From Crossiella equi (GTDB lineage: Bacteria > Actinomycetota > Actinomycetes > Mycobacteriales > Pseudonocardiaceae): a stretch of 64,000 bases of DNA. Shown piece after piece: positions 8,502 to 19,783 of this stretch. The notes beneath the pieces are model-generated. The model was not told the DNA's origin. It saw nothing but the letters and a program-made list of their open reading frames with translations, and did not search any database. Position numbers and translations under genes: made by a program. Position 1 is the first letter of the stretch. Each line of letters opens with the position of its first letter. The stretch covers positions 2,418,001 to 2,482,000 of the forward strand of contig NZ_JAGIOO010000001.1 in assembly GCF_017876755.1 (NCBI RefSeq), written 5' to 3'.

Positions 8502-10200
8502 CCGTGCGCAGCCCGGCGGCCCGTGCCAGCACCGGCACGGGCCGCCGCGGCACGTCCAGCAGTCCCTCGCCGACCGGGCGACTGAGCACAGTGGACAGTG
8601 GCGCGGCGAGCAGCCACGCGGCCAGGACGGGCAGCAGCCACGGCGTGTACAGCGGCGGGTGCAGCAGGCACGCGGTGAGCACGGTCAGCCCGGCGAGCAG
8701 CTCGTAGCGGTGGCACCACAGCATGGTGCGGAACGGGGTGCGCGCGCCGTGCCGGTCCTGCCGCTGCCAGCCGGTGTCCCGCCCGGCCAGCAGCGCGAGC
8801 ACGAACCGGGTGTGGTGCAGCACGAGCACCGGCCAGGTCAGCGTGGACAGCACCAGCTCCGCGCCCGCCCCGCACAGCGTCCGCCACCTCGGCCCCGGGG
8901 TGAGGAGGACGCCCAGCAGCCGGAAAACCAGCCACACCAGCGCGAAACCCAGGAGCAGCGGGCCGGTGCGCGGCGGGGCGGCGAGCAGGTGCAGGCCGAC
9001 GAACAGCAGCCACAGCGGCGCCGAGACGTACTGGAGCACGCCCCGGCAGAAGTGCAGCCGCGAGGTGAACGTCAGGCCGGGGGTGAACAGCACGCGCAGG
9101 TGCTGGAGGTTGCCCTGGCACCAGCGGCGGTCGCGGCGCAGGTACTCCACGATCGTGGGCGGGCAGGCCTCGTAGGAGCCACCCAGCTCCGGCGCGGACC
9201 ACACCTCCCAGCCCGCGCGCCGCAGCAGCGCGGCCTCCACGAAGTCGTGGCTGAGGATCTCCCCGCCGAAGGGCGGCCCGCCGGAGAGGTAGGGCAGGCG
9301 GCAGTGCTCGCGGAACGGCGCCAGGCGCAGGATCGCGTTGTGCCCGTGGTAGTTCGCGTTGCCGCGCTGCCAGACCCGGTTGCCCCAGGCCGCGATCGGC
9401 CCGTACACCGCACTGGCGAACTGCTGGAGCCGGGCGAACGCGGTGCGCCCGCCGACGAGGGCCGCGGGCACCTCGATGAGCCCGGCGCGTGGGTTGCCGT
9501 CCAGGAGGCCGACCAGCGTGCGCAGCGTGTCGCCGGTCATCACGCTGTCCGCGTCCAGGATGACGAGGTAGTCGTACTCCTCACCCCAGACCTGGCAGAA
9601 CTCGTGGATGTTGGCGGCCTTGCGGCCGGGGCCGCGCCGCACCAGGTACTCCACCCGCGTGCCGGGCAGCCGGGCGCGGGTGCGCTGCCAGGCCTCGTGC
9701 TCGTCGGCCAGCTGGTCGAGCCCCCGGGAGTTGCTGATCACGAAGAAGTCGAATGCCTCCCCGGCGTCCTCGGCCACGGCCTGGAGGTTGCCGAACACCA
9801 GCGCGGTGTCCTCGTCGCACACCGGGAACAGCACGGCGGTCCGGCTGAACGTCGTGGCGCGCGGCGGAGCGAGCGCGCGGGGCGCCCGGCCCCGCCGGTA
9901 GGCGAAGAACCCGAGCAGCCCGGTGACCACGAACAGCGCGACGTTGAGGCACAGCACCAGGAACAGCGTCCCCAGCACGACCGTAAGTCCGATGTGGACG
10001 GATGAGCCGAGCTGGCGGACGAACACCCAGGTGGCCGCGCAGGCCAGTAAGAAGGCGGCGAGCGGGACACTGGCCCGGGGTGCGGCGGCACCGCGCCGGA
10101 CCGCGAGCCGGGGACGGGCGACGGGAAAGGCCTCGGTAACCACACCGGCCATCGTCGGCCGCCGGGGCAGACCTCGCGTCCCGGCGCGGGCCAAGGTCAC
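8476..10200 (-). CDS. Membrane glycosyltransferase, family 2, MdoH/OpgH-like
   Basis: 574 residues: two N-terminal hydrophobic segments, a cytosolic GT2 domain, then four or more C-terminal membrane segments, the layout of glucan glucosyltransferase MdoH. Visible GT motifs are LDADSVM (donor/metal), SHDFVEAALLRRAGW (catalytic Asp) and RRDRRWCQGN (the QxxRW-type element). It likely polymerises glucose from UDP-glucose across the membrane; in an actinomycete the product is not known. The GTG at 10200 is the longest start; ATG at 10152 is also possible and neither has a strong RBS. Its 3' end overlaps the convergent hydrolase gene by 26 bp. Confidence 0.87.
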   Translation of the reverse strand: MTLARAGTRGLPRRPTMAGVVTEAFPVARPRLAVRRGAAAPRASVPLAAFLLACAATWVFVRQLGSSVHIGLTVVLGTLFLVLCLNVALFVVTGLLGFFAYRRGRAPRALAPPRATTFSRTAVLFPVCDEDTALVFGNLQAVAEDAGEAFDFFVISNSRGLDQLADEHEAWQRTRARLPGTRVEYLVRRGPGRKAANIHEFCQVWGEEYDYLVILDADSVMTGDTLRTLVGLLDGNPRAGLIEVPAALVGGRTAFARLQQFASAVYGPIAAWGNRVWQRGNANYHGHNAILRLAPFREHCRLPYLSGGPPFGGEILSHDFVEAALLRRAGWEVWSAPELGGSYEACPPTIVEYLRRDRRWCQGNLQHLRVLFTPGLTFTSRLHFCRGVLQYVSAPLWLLFVGLHLLAAPPRTGPLLLGFALVWLVFRLLGVLLTPGPRWRTLCGAGAELVLSTLTWPVLVLHHTRFVLALLAGRDTGWQRQDRHGARTPFRTMLWCHRYELLAGLTVLTACLLHPPLYTPWLLPVLAAWLLAAPLSTVLSRPVGEGLLDVPRRPVPVLARAAGLRTARCARSAS

Positions 10201-10268
10201 TCAGCCCAGGTTCAAACCACCGGACCGGGGTGAATCCGGGGCACACTGGGTGGCACCCGGGCGGTGGA

Positions 10269-10330
10269 CCACCCGATGCTCGGGTGGCCCGCGTCGGCCC
10301 GCCACCCGAGCTCCGGGTGGCGGGCCGACG
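10269..10330 (-). terminator. Tandem hairpins downstream of uvrA
   Basis: The first is a perfect 17-bp stem (arms 10292-10308 and 10314-10330, 5-nt loop) starting 8 bp after the uvrA stop. The second is CCACCCGA-TGC-TCGGGTGG at 10269-10287. Both stems carry the same CCACCCG core. No T-tract follows, as is common for terminators in high-GC actinobacteria. They separate uvrA from the glycosyltransferase gene. Confidence 0.75.
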
Positions 10331-10337
10331 TCCGTGC

Positions 10338-13331
<2,994 letters not shown>

Positions 13332-13381
13332 GGGGTGGGGTCCCTTCGTGGGGTGCGGAGAGGTGGGGCAGGGCAGGAGCC

Positions 13382-13404
13382 ATGCTAGGCCGACCCACTG
13401 ACAT
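13382..13404 (-). promoter_or_regulatory. PafBC-type (RecA-NDp) DNA-damage promoter of uvrA
   Basis: On the minus strand ATGTCAGTG is followed by exactly 8 bp and TAGCAT. The known actinobacterial motif is TTGTCRGTG-N8-TAnnnT, so all but the first base match, with exact spacing. The predicted transcript starts about 44 bp before the uvrA GTG. PafBC is the LexA-independent DNA-damage activator of mycobacteria, where uvrA is a known target. Confidence 0.8.
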
Positions 13405-13408
13405 CCGT

Positions 13409-13424
13409 TCGCCCAGGTGTTCGA
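13409..13424 (-). promoter_or_regulatory. Degenerate LexA (SOS) box upstream of uvrA
   Basis: Minus strand TCGAAC-ACCT-GGGCGA matches the actinobacterial LexA consensus TCGAAC-N4-GTTCGA at 10 of 12 positions; the left half-site is perfect. It sits 4 bp upstream of the PafBC element. Two mismatches in the right half leave real binding uncertain. Confidence 0.4.
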
Positions 13425-13436
13425 ACGATCTAGGAA

Positions 13437-13831
13437 CCGGCCCGGCGGGCACCCCCGCTCGCCTTGCCCGCGGCGCGGCCAGTGGATCCGACCAGGCACA
13501 ACGTCGCGGCCCAGTCAGCGTACAGACCGCCACCGACAGCCGCCCGCGCTCGGCGCCGGACGTGGTGGAGCGCACCACGGGGTCCCCGAAGTTCACCGAG
13601 ACGAGTGATGACGACGAGTGATGACGCGGTCGGCACCGCTTCCGGACCGGGTCGTCCGGACAATCCCTCCTCCCCGTTTCCCCATCCGCGGCCGAGCTGC
13701 CGCTGCCGCGCGACTGCTCGGACACCAACCCGCTCAGCCTGCCGACAAGCCGGTTCAGCCAGCGCGAATGCACCGCGGGCGGAATGCCGGTCACGGCGGG
13801 CCGACCGGCGGAGGAGCTCTTCCCGCTGGCG
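13437..13831. other. Intergenic region without a supportable gene
   Basis: About 400 bp between the uvrA control region and the 3' end of the MFS gene. Open frames exist on both strands but are low-complexity Arg/Pro/Ala-rich, lack ribosome sites and resemble no family I know. It could be a decayed gene. Confidence 0.5.
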
Positions 13832-13862
13832 CACGGCCACCGCGCGGCGGCCCCTGGCCGTG
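13832..13862 (-). terminator. Hairpin downstream of the MFS gene
   Basis: CACGGCCA and TGGCCGTG form a perfect 8-bp stem with a 15-nt GC-rich loop, 6 bp past the MFS stop. No T-tract. Candidate terminator. Confidence 0.4.
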
Positions 13863-13868
13863 GCCCGG

Positions 13869-15161
13869 CTAGCGGGCGGCGGTCAGCCGGACGTCCCGGG
13901 TCTCCCGCGAGGTCAGGTAGACGACCAGGCTCACCAGGCACAGCGTCGCGATGTACCACGGGTACAGCCCGCCCCGGCCCGCCGCGGTCAGTGACTCCAC
14001 CACGTACGGGGCGGTGCCGCCGAACAGCGCCACGGTCAGCGAGTACGGCAGGCCGAGCCCGGCCGAGCGCACCTCGGTCGGGAACAGCTCGGCCATCGCG
14101 ACCGGGCCGACCGCGCCGTAACAGGCGAACAGGACCAAGCCGCCAGACATCACCAGGAACAGGGACAGCGGGGCGGCGCTGATCGCGCTGAACAGTGGCA
14201 CCACCAACAACAGGAAGCCCGCGGCGAACACGACCAGCAGAGGTTTGCGCCCGATCCGGTCGGACAGCGAGCCGAGCAGGGGCAGCACGAGGACCATCAC
14301 GGTCTGCGCGGCCACCGAGGCCCACTGCGCGCCCGTCGCGGGCATGCCGTGGGCCTTCTGCGCGTAGGTCGGCAGGTAGACCGCGAAGGTGTAGTAGGCG
14401 GCGGTGGCCCCGGCGGTGAAGCCGACCACGCGCAGCGCGGCGCCCGGGTGGCGGCGGACCAGCTCCAGGTTCGGCCTGCTCACCCGGCGCTCGGCGCCCA
14501 GCACGTAGGCCTCGGTCTCCTGGAGCGTGCGGCGCAGGTACAGGCCGTACACGCCGAGCAGCGCGCCGACCGCGAACGGGATGCGCCAGGCCCAGTCCGC
14601 CAGCGCCTCCCGGCCCAGCGTCGCGGTGAGGAGGGTGACCAGCAGCGTCGCGGCGAGGGTACCGAGCGTGGTGCTGACGTAGAGGAAGCTGCTGTAGAAG
14701 CCGCGCCGCCCGGGCGGGGCCACCTCGGCCAGGTAGGCCGCGGAGGAGGCGAACTCACCGCCGGTGGACAGGCCCTGTGCGATGCGGGCGAGCAGCAGCA
14801 GGACCGGCGCCAGGATGCCGACCTGCTCGTAGGTGGGCGCGACCGCGATGAGCAGGCTGCCGCCCGCCATGAGCACCACGGACAGGCTCAGCCCGGCGCG
14901 GCGGCCCCGACGGTCGGTGAAGGCGGCGAGCAGCGCGCCGCCCAGCGGCCGGAAGAAGAAGCCGACGGCGAAGATCAGCAGCGTGCTGAGGGTGCCCGCG
15001 GTCGGGTCGTCCTTCGGGAAGAACTGGGGCGCGAAGAACACCGCGAAGATGGCGTAGGCGTTCCAGTCGAACCACTCCAGCCCGTTGCCGATCGACGCGG
15101 CCACCAGGCCCCGGCGCCGGGCGGCCGCTGTCGGGGCCGCCGGGGAGTCTGTTGTGGACAC
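13869..15161 (-). CDS. MFS transporter, metabolite:H+ symporter (MHS) family
   Basis: 430 residues, 12 predicted membrane segments. The MHS signature GNGLEWFDWNAYAIFAVFF begins the first helix, FFRPLGG and TDRRGRR form the loop 2-3 motif, and LARIAQGLSTGGEF is the typical helix 4 motif; SDRIGRK repeats the motif in the second half. MHS proteins import carboxylates such as citrate, shikimate, ketoglutarate or betaines. GTG start at 15161. It is divergent from the DinB/MPI-fold gene across about 200 bp. Substrate unknown. Confidence 0.88.
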   Translation of the reverse strand: MSTTDSPAAPTAAARRRGLVAASIGNGLEWFDWNAYAIFAVFFAPQFFPKDDPTAGTLSTLLIFAVGFFFRPLGGALLAAFTDRRGRRAGLSLSVVLMAGGSLLIAVAPTYEQVGILAPVLLLLARIAQGLSTGGEFASSAAYLAEVAPPGRRGFYSSFLYVSTTLGTLAATLLVTLLTATLGREALADWAWRIPFAVGALLGVYGLYLRRTLQETEAYVLGAERRVSRPNLELVRRHPGAALRVVGFTAGATAAYYTFAVYLPTYAQKAHGMPATGAQWASVAAQTVMVLVLPLLGSLSDRIGRKPLLVVFAAGFLLLVVPLFSAISAAPLSLFLVMSGGLVLFACYGAVGPVAMAELFPTEVRSAGLGLPYSLTVALFGGTAPYVVESLTAAGRGGLYPWYIATLCLVSLVVYLTSRETRDVRLTAAR

Positions 15162-15364
15162 AGGTTGCCTCCAGGCCGCTGTCAGGTTGACGGTGGGTGT
15201 CGCAGTGGACGATCAAACAGCCATCCGGGACCCGAGGGCCAGTTTTCCCACTTTCTGAGCACCACATTTGGCCGATGCGGACGAGTAGCCTGGGCTCCTA
15301 GGATCAACAACTTCCTACCGTGGACACACCGCCGGATCACGCCTACCAGTCGGGGAGGGGCGCC

Positions 15365-16144
15365 ATGACCGGAACAGCACGCCAGCTGACGGGAGTTTCC
15401 GTGCCATCACCGCGCCGCAGTCCAGCTGACGCAGCGAGCAGGGCGCGGGCCGCCCTGGACGCGCTGGTCACAGCGGACGAGCGGTTGCTGACGCTGGCCA
15501 CCGAGCTCGGGGACGCGGGCGCGCGGGGCGCGAGCGGGTTGCCGGGCTGGAGCCGGGGGCACCTGCTCACGCACCTGGCCCGCAACGCCGACGCCCTGCT
15601 GAACCTGCTCATCTGGGCGCGCACCGGGGTCGAGCACCCGATGTACGCCAGCCGGGCCGACCGGGACGCCGACATCGAGCAGGGTGCCCACCGGCGTGGC
15701 CGCCTGCTGCTGGAGGACCTGATCGCGGCCAGCGAGCGCTTCGCCATCGCGGCGCGGGAGCTGCCGGAGAACGCGTGGACGGCCGACGTGCAGCACACCT
15801 CGGGCACCGCGTTCATCGCGCACGAGATCCCGTGGCTGCGGTTGCGCGAGGTCTGGGTGCACCTGGTCGACCTCGACGCCGGGGTCAGCTTCACCGACAT
15901 CGACCCGGCCGTGGTGCCGGAGCTGATCGCCAGCTCGCTGTCGGTCTACGGCGAGCGGCCGGGTGCGCCGTCCCTGCAGGTCGAGGTCGACCTGCCCTCG
16001 GGTCAGCGCGTGTTCACCCTGTCCGGCGACGGGGATCCGTCGGTCGTGCGCGGTTCCGGGCCGGACGTGCTGGCCTGGCTCACCGGGCGCGGCGACGGCA
16101 CCGCGTTGTCCGGCACCGTGCCGGAGCTCCCGCCCTGGCTCTGA
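15365..16144 (+). CDS. Maleylpyruvate isomerase family (mycothiol-dependent, DinB fold) protein
   Basis: 259 residues. The family pattern is visible: GWSRGHLLTHLARNADAL near residue 60, with two metal-type histidines, and REVWVHLVDLDAG, with the second Glu/His pair. The family includes mycothiol-dependent maleylpyruvate isomerase and many mycothiol-S-transferases, acting on electrophiles in the cytosol. ATG at 15365 is preceded by GGGGAGGGG; an in-frame GTG at 15320 has no such site. Its 3' end overlaps the convergent acyltransferase gene by 142 bp. No gentisate pathway genes are nearby, so a detoxifying transferase role is at least as likely as isomerase. Confidence 0.85.
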   Translation: MTGTARQLTGVSVPSPRRSPADAASRARAALDALVTADERLLTLATELGDAGARGASGLPGWSRGHLLTHLARNADALLNLLIWARTGVEHPMYASRADRDADIEQGAHRRGRLLLEDLIAASERFAIAARELPENAWTADVQHTSGTAFIAHEIPWLRLREVWVHLVDLDAGVSFTDIDPAVVPELIASSLSVYGERPGAPSLQVEVDLPSGQRVFTLSGDGDPSVVRGSGPDVLAWLTGRGDGTALSGTVPELPPWL

Positions 16145-17214
16145 CGGCGTTTGCGGCCCCGGCTGGTGAGGAGCGCGAACAGCGGCTTCTCCACCAGCCG
16201 GGTCAGCAGCCAGCCCAGCAGCACCAGCGAGCCCAGCACGAGCACCAGGCGCGGCCAGGAGTCGACGCCAATCTTCTTGAGCCCCAACGAGATCAGCGAG
16301 CCGACCTGGTAGTTGACGAGGTAGACGCCGAAGGTGATGCCCGCCAGCCAGGCCAGCGGACGGCCGAGGTGGCGCAGCACCGGCACGTCCCACACCGGGC
16401 GCCGGGCGGCCAGGGCCATCAGCCCCACCATCACCGCGAGCGCGGCGGCCCCACCCGGTTCGCCGAGGTGCCACTCCTGCGCGACCGCGGCGCCCACCAG
16501 CAGCAGGCCGAACTGCACCGCGGAGACGCGGTGGCGGCCCCACAGCCAGATCGCCAGGCCCACGGCGAACAGGTGCGTGCGGTTGAGCTGGAGCGTGCCG
16601 AACCACCAGTCCAGCGAGTGCGAGTGCTCACGCAGCCAGCTCAGCGGCAGCGGGGCCAGCACCAGCACCCAGCACAGCACGCGCAGGTCGCGGTAGGACC
16701 AGCGGCGGCAGGCGGCGAGCACGGCGGCCACCACGAACGCGGTCATCTGCAGCTGGAGCGTCCAGTAGCTGATGTCGATGAAGTCGGCGTCCGGGATGCG
16801 CGCCTGGAGCAGCAGCATGTTCGCCAGGTAGTCGTGCCAGTCCAGACCACCGCTCCACCCCTCAGGGGCGATGGTCGTGCGCAGCGCGTAGGTGACCGTG
16901 GCGGCCACCCAGTACGCCGGGATCAGGCGGGCGAGCTTGTGCCAGACAAAACGCCCGGACCGCCCCTTGGAAAGCGTGCGCGCGGTGAAGTACGCGGAAA
17001 TCACCAGCAGCGAGTTCGCACCCACCTGGATTCCGAACCGGAACGGCATCCCGGCCAGCTCGGGGTGGTCGTTCGGCCCGAGGTTGGTGTGGTGCTGTAA
17101 CAACACCGCGGTCACCGCCAGCACGCGGATGAGGTCCCAGCTGACGTGCCGGGCTTTCGCCACAATGGGCGTGCTCACCTGTGCGGGTGATGCGGTCATG
17201 GTGGAGTTCGACAC
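16003..17214 (-). CDS. Acyltransferase family 3 membrane protein
   Basis: 403 residues with about ten membrane segments. The acyltransferase-3 hallmarks are a His in helix 1 (LLQHHTNL), followed by ARTLSKGRSGRFVWHKLARLIPAYW with the family R-x10-H/R type loop. Such enzymes O-acetylate or O-acylate sugars, antibiotics or cell-wall polymers. GTG start at 17214, with ATG five codons in. The last about 47 residues (after EKPLFALLTSRGRKRR) are Ser/Pro/Thr-rich, lie antisense to the MPI-family gene and look like read-through rather than domain. Acceptor unknown. Confidence 0.82.
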   Translation of the reverse strand: MSNSTMTASPAQVSTPIVAKARHVSWDLIRVLAVTAVLLQHHTNLGPNDHPELAGMPFRFGIQVGANSLLVISAYFTARTLSKGRSGRFVWHKLARLIPAYWVAATVTYALRTTIAPEGWSGGLDWHDYLANMLLLQARIPDADFIDISYWTLQLQMTAFVVAAVLAACRRWSYRDLRVLCWVLVLAPLPLSWLREHSHSLDWWFGTLQLNRTHLFAVGLAIWLWGRHRVSAVQFGLLLVGAAVAQEWHLGEPGGAAALAVMVGLMALAARRPVWDVPVLRHLGRPLAWLAGITFGVYLVNYQVGSLISLGLKKIGVDSWPRLVLVLGSLVLLGWLLTRLVEKPLFALLTSRGRKRRQSQGGSSGTVPDNAVPSPRPVSQASTSGPEPRTTDGSPSPDRVNTR

Positions 17215-17382
17215 GTCGCTCGCAGAGGGGTCTGGGAGTACCTGGTGATCGTTTGCGACCCAACCCTAAGCCCTGTTGCTGAGCGTAACCTGAAGAGGTC
17301 AATTTTCCCCGAATGCCGGAATGAATTCCCCATGCCCGATTGCGCAGAGCCACAACCGCACCCCGTGCACTAGGTTGGGCAC

Positions 17383-18063
17383 GTGGAGGTTCTCGAGAAC
17401 TACACCGGCCATGTGTCCCCGGGCGGCCCCGCCGCCCGCCGCACCCTGGCCCACCTGACGATCACCAAGCTCTCGGTCGGCGGCGACTGGGACAACAACG
17501 CCTACCTCCTGGTGTGCCGAGCCACCGGGGACGCGCTGCTCATCGACGCCGCCAACGACCCGGAACGCCTGATGGACCTGCTGGGCCACGACGCGAACCG
17601 CCCGCGCCTGCGCACCATCGTGACCACCCACCAGCACGGCGACCACTGGCAGGCCCTGGGCGCGGTGGCGGGCGCCACGGGCGCCCAGACCGCGGTCCAC
17701 CCCCTGGACGCACCCCCGCTCCCGGTCCCCCCGGACCACCTCCTGGAACACGGCGACAAGATCGCGGTCGGCGACTCCCACCTGGAAGTGATCCACCTCC
17801 GAGGCCACACCCCGGGCTCTATCGCCCTGCTCTACCGCGACCCGGAAGGCCACGGCCACCTCTTCACCGGCGATTCCCTTTTCCCGGGCGGTGTGGGCCG
17901 CACCACGACTCCGGAGGATTTCCACTCCCTCCTCACCGACGTCTCGGAACGCCTCTTCGACACCCTGCCGGACGACACCTGGTTCTATCCGGGCCACGGC
18001 GACGACTCGACAATCGGCGCGGAACGCCCGAATCTGCCGGAATGGCGTGAACGGGGCTGGTAG
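17383..18063 (+). CDS. MBL-fold metallo-hydrolase (glyoxalase II-like)
   Basis: 226 residues. The beta-lactamase-fold zinc motif is THQHGDHW; further ligands are H in RGHTPGS, D in TGDSLFPGG and H in YPGHGDD. The glyoxalase II-like spacing suggests thioester or related hydrolysis in the cytosol. The GTG at 17383 follows TAGGTT (17371-17376) by 6 bp, so the mRNA is probably leaderless. A perfect 13-bp hairpin ends the unit. Such an MBL gene is often found near uvrA in actinobacteria, with no proven link to repair. Confidence 0.87.
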   Translation: MEVLENYTGHVSPGGPAARRTLAHLTITKLSVGGDWDNNAYLLVCRATGDALLIDAANDPERLMDLLGHDANRPRLRTIVTTHQHGDHWQALGAVAGATGAQTAVHPLDAPPLPVPPDHLLEHGDKIAVGDSHLEVIHLRGHTPGSIALLYRDPEGHGHLFTGDSLFPGGVGRTTTPEDFHSLLTDVSERLFDTLPDDTWFYPGHGDDSTIGAERPNLPEWRERGW

Positions 18064-18071
18064 CGGTCACC

Positions 18072-18104
18072 TCAACCCGCCGGGCACCGATCCCGGCGGG
18101 TTGA
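18072..18104 (+). terminator. Intrinsic-type hairpin after the MBL gene
   Basis: TCAACCCGCCGGG and CCCGGCGGGTTGA form a perfect 13-bp stem with a 7-nt loop, 9 bp after the stop codon. There is no T-run. Strong candidate terminator. Confidence 0.75.
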
Positions 18105-18201
18105 CCGATGGTGCGCCGAAGGCGCAACTCCACCCGGATGAGCACCACCGGAACCCAATTGGTCGAGTATCCGCGCAGCTCACGGAACTAGCGTCGATAC
18201 A

Positions 18202-18612
18202 ATGGGGAGAACGAAGAACCGAACCACCAAGGCGCTCTGGCGACTCTGGGGATACCTGATCTTGGCCGCGGCCGCGTACCTCTGGTTCGCCGACGACCTC
18301 AACGGCATCCTGATCATCGTGCTGTCCAGCTTTTCTTTGCTGTACATGCTGTTCGCCGCACCCATGTGGTGCATGGCGCCGACCTCGACCAACGGCAGGC
18401 CGTGCAACAACAACGCGCACGGCCTGCTCATCGGATGCTGGATCAGGAAGCACAAGTGGGAGAAGATCAAGATGATCTTCAAGCGGCAGCGGTGGGCAGA
18501 GTGGGCCAAGCGGTCTTGGTCCAGCCTCGGCGGACAGGCGGCGACAATTGGCGCGGTCGGCAGTTTCGCCTCGGCCGTGGCCGCGACGATCACCCTGATC
18601 GTGAAGAAATAG
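18202..18612 (+). CDS. Small membrane protein of unknown function
   Basis: 136 residues: a basic start, one long hydrophobic segment (about 17-53), a cysteine-rich motif [20 protein letters not shown] with a further GC soon after, a basic amphipathic stretch, and a C-terminal hydrophobic segment. The Cys/His cluster (C-x11-C-x5-H-x5-C) could bind zinc. Codon use is less GC-biased than in neighbours (TTT, TCT, TTG runs), suggesting recent acquisition. The ATG follows TAGCGT (18189-18194) by 7 bp, a possible leaderless start. I recall similar streptomycete hypotheticals but cannot name a function. Confidence 0.7.
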   Translation: MGRTKNRTTKALWRLWGYLILAAAAYLWFADDLNGILIIVLSSFSLLYMLFAAPMWCMAPTSTNGRPCNNNAHGLLIGCWIRKHKWEKIKMIFKRQRWAEWAKRSWSSLGGQAATIGAVGSFASAVAATITLIVKK

Positions 18613-18706
18613 CACCAGAGCCCCGATCACCGCCCCACCAGCACTTGTCAAACCTTCCTCCATGATCGGTTTTGCCTGCTCACCCACCCTATGTACCTTC
18701 CAGGGC

Positions 18707-19783
18707 ATGAACCCCGACCTCGTCGAGATCTACACCGACGGCGCCTGCAGCGGCAATCCCGGCCCCGGTGGCTGGGGCGCGGTGGTGCGCCGGGGGCGGC
18801 GGGAGCAGCTGCTGCACGGCGGCGTCCCGGGTCCCACCACGTGCAACCGCATGGAGCTGCTCGCGCCCATCCGCGCGCTGGAGTCCTTGGAGGGGGCATC
18901 GGTGGTGCGCGTGCACACCGACAGCCGCTATGTCATCGACGGCGCCACCACGTGGTTGTCGCTGTGGGCCGTCAACGGGTGGCGCACCACCTCGCGCAAG
19001 CCCGTGCGCAACGTCGACCTGTGGCGGCGGCTGGCCGAGGCCTCGGCGCCGCACCAGGTCGACTGGCGCTGGGTGCGGGCGCACTCCGGGCACCCCGGCA
19101 ACGAGCTGGCCGACCGGCTGGCCGCGCAGGGCGTCCGCGAGGCGTTCGGCACCGAGCGCCCGCTCCCCCACCGCCGCCGCCCGTCCGCTGACCAGCCCCG
19201 CTCCCTGGCCCTGTTCCCCTGCTCGACCGGCGGGCCGTCCCCCACCGCCGCCGAGCCCTGGTCGGCGGCCACGCGGCCCGCGGCCGCCGCGCGGTTCGTG
19301 CCCGACGGCCCGCTCCAGCGCTGCCAGGCCACCACCCGGGCACGCACCCGCTGTCCAGTCTCGGCCCCCGCCCGGCCCGGCGCGTCCGGCCTGTGCCATG
19401 TGCACGACCCGGCCCGGCGCTGCGGCACGGTCCTCCCCAACGGCGACCAGTGCCGCGTGACCAGTGGCGGCGGCCCCTGCGGCCACCCCCGGACCACCGC
19501 CGCCCCCGCCACCTCCGGCAGGACCTCGGCCAGCCCGCACTCCGCCACCCCCGCGGCCAGCGCACGACCGGCGACCCCCGCCACCACGACCAGCGCACCC
19601 GGGGCGACCACCTCCCCCGCCGCGTTAACCCCCCGCCGCGGGCGGGCCCGGCACCGTCACGGCCGGGCGGTCCCGGTCAGCTCGGCCGTGCCCGCCAGCC
19701 CGGCCGTGCCCGCCAGCCCGGCCGTGCCGGTCGGCACCGCCGTCCCGGTCAGCACCGCCGTCCCAGTCAGCGCAGCCGCCTGA
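18707..19783 (+). CDS. RNase HI domain fused to a Cys-rich segment and a repetitive tail
   Basis: 358 residues, more than twice a normal RNase HI. Residues 1-150 are a complete RNase H domain with catalytic acids in [24 protein letters not shown] and [10 protein letters not shown], plus [15 protein letters not shown]. It should cut RNA in RNA:DNA hybrids. A low-complexity linker follows, then a Cys/His block ([11 protein letters not shown] ... CHVH ... [11 protein letters not shown] ... CGH) that looks like a small zinc-binding module, then six hexapeptide repeats of the VPVSTA type. The ATG at 18707 follows TACCTT by 7 bp with TTGCCT 16 bp further up, a leaderless promoter. A second, normal RNase HI is at 27008. 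The 3' end overlaps the WGR gene by 17 bp. Confidence 0.88.
   Translation: MNPDLVEIYTDGACSGNPGPGGWGAVVRRGRREQLLHGGVPGPTTCNRMELLAPIRALESLEGASVVRVHTDSRYVIDGATTWLSLWAVNGWRTTSRKPVRNVDLWRRLAEASAPHQVDWRWVRAHSGHPGNELADRLAAQGVREAFGTERPLPHRRRPSADQPRSLALFPCSTGGPSPTAAEPWSAATRPAAAARFVPDGPLQRCQATTRARTRCPVSAPARPGASGLCHVHDPARRCGTVLPNGDQCRVTSGGGPCGHPRTTAAPATSGRTSASPHSATPAASARPATPATTTSAPGATTSPAALTPRRGRARHRHGRAVPVSSAVPASPAVPASPAVPVGTAVPVSTAVPVSAAA
19670..19777 (+). repeat. Six 18-bp tandem repeats coding the C-terminal tail of the RNase H fusion
   Basis: Six consecutive 18-bp units of the form GTSCCGGTCAGCACCGCC encode [30 protein letters not shown] and VPVSAA. The period keeps the frame, so length can vary by slippage without frameshift. 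Confidence 0.85.

Noticed and set aside
13430-13872. Small genes between uvrA and the MFS gene
   Set aside because: Open frames on both strands are low-complexity, lack ribosome sites and overlap each other; no family recognised.
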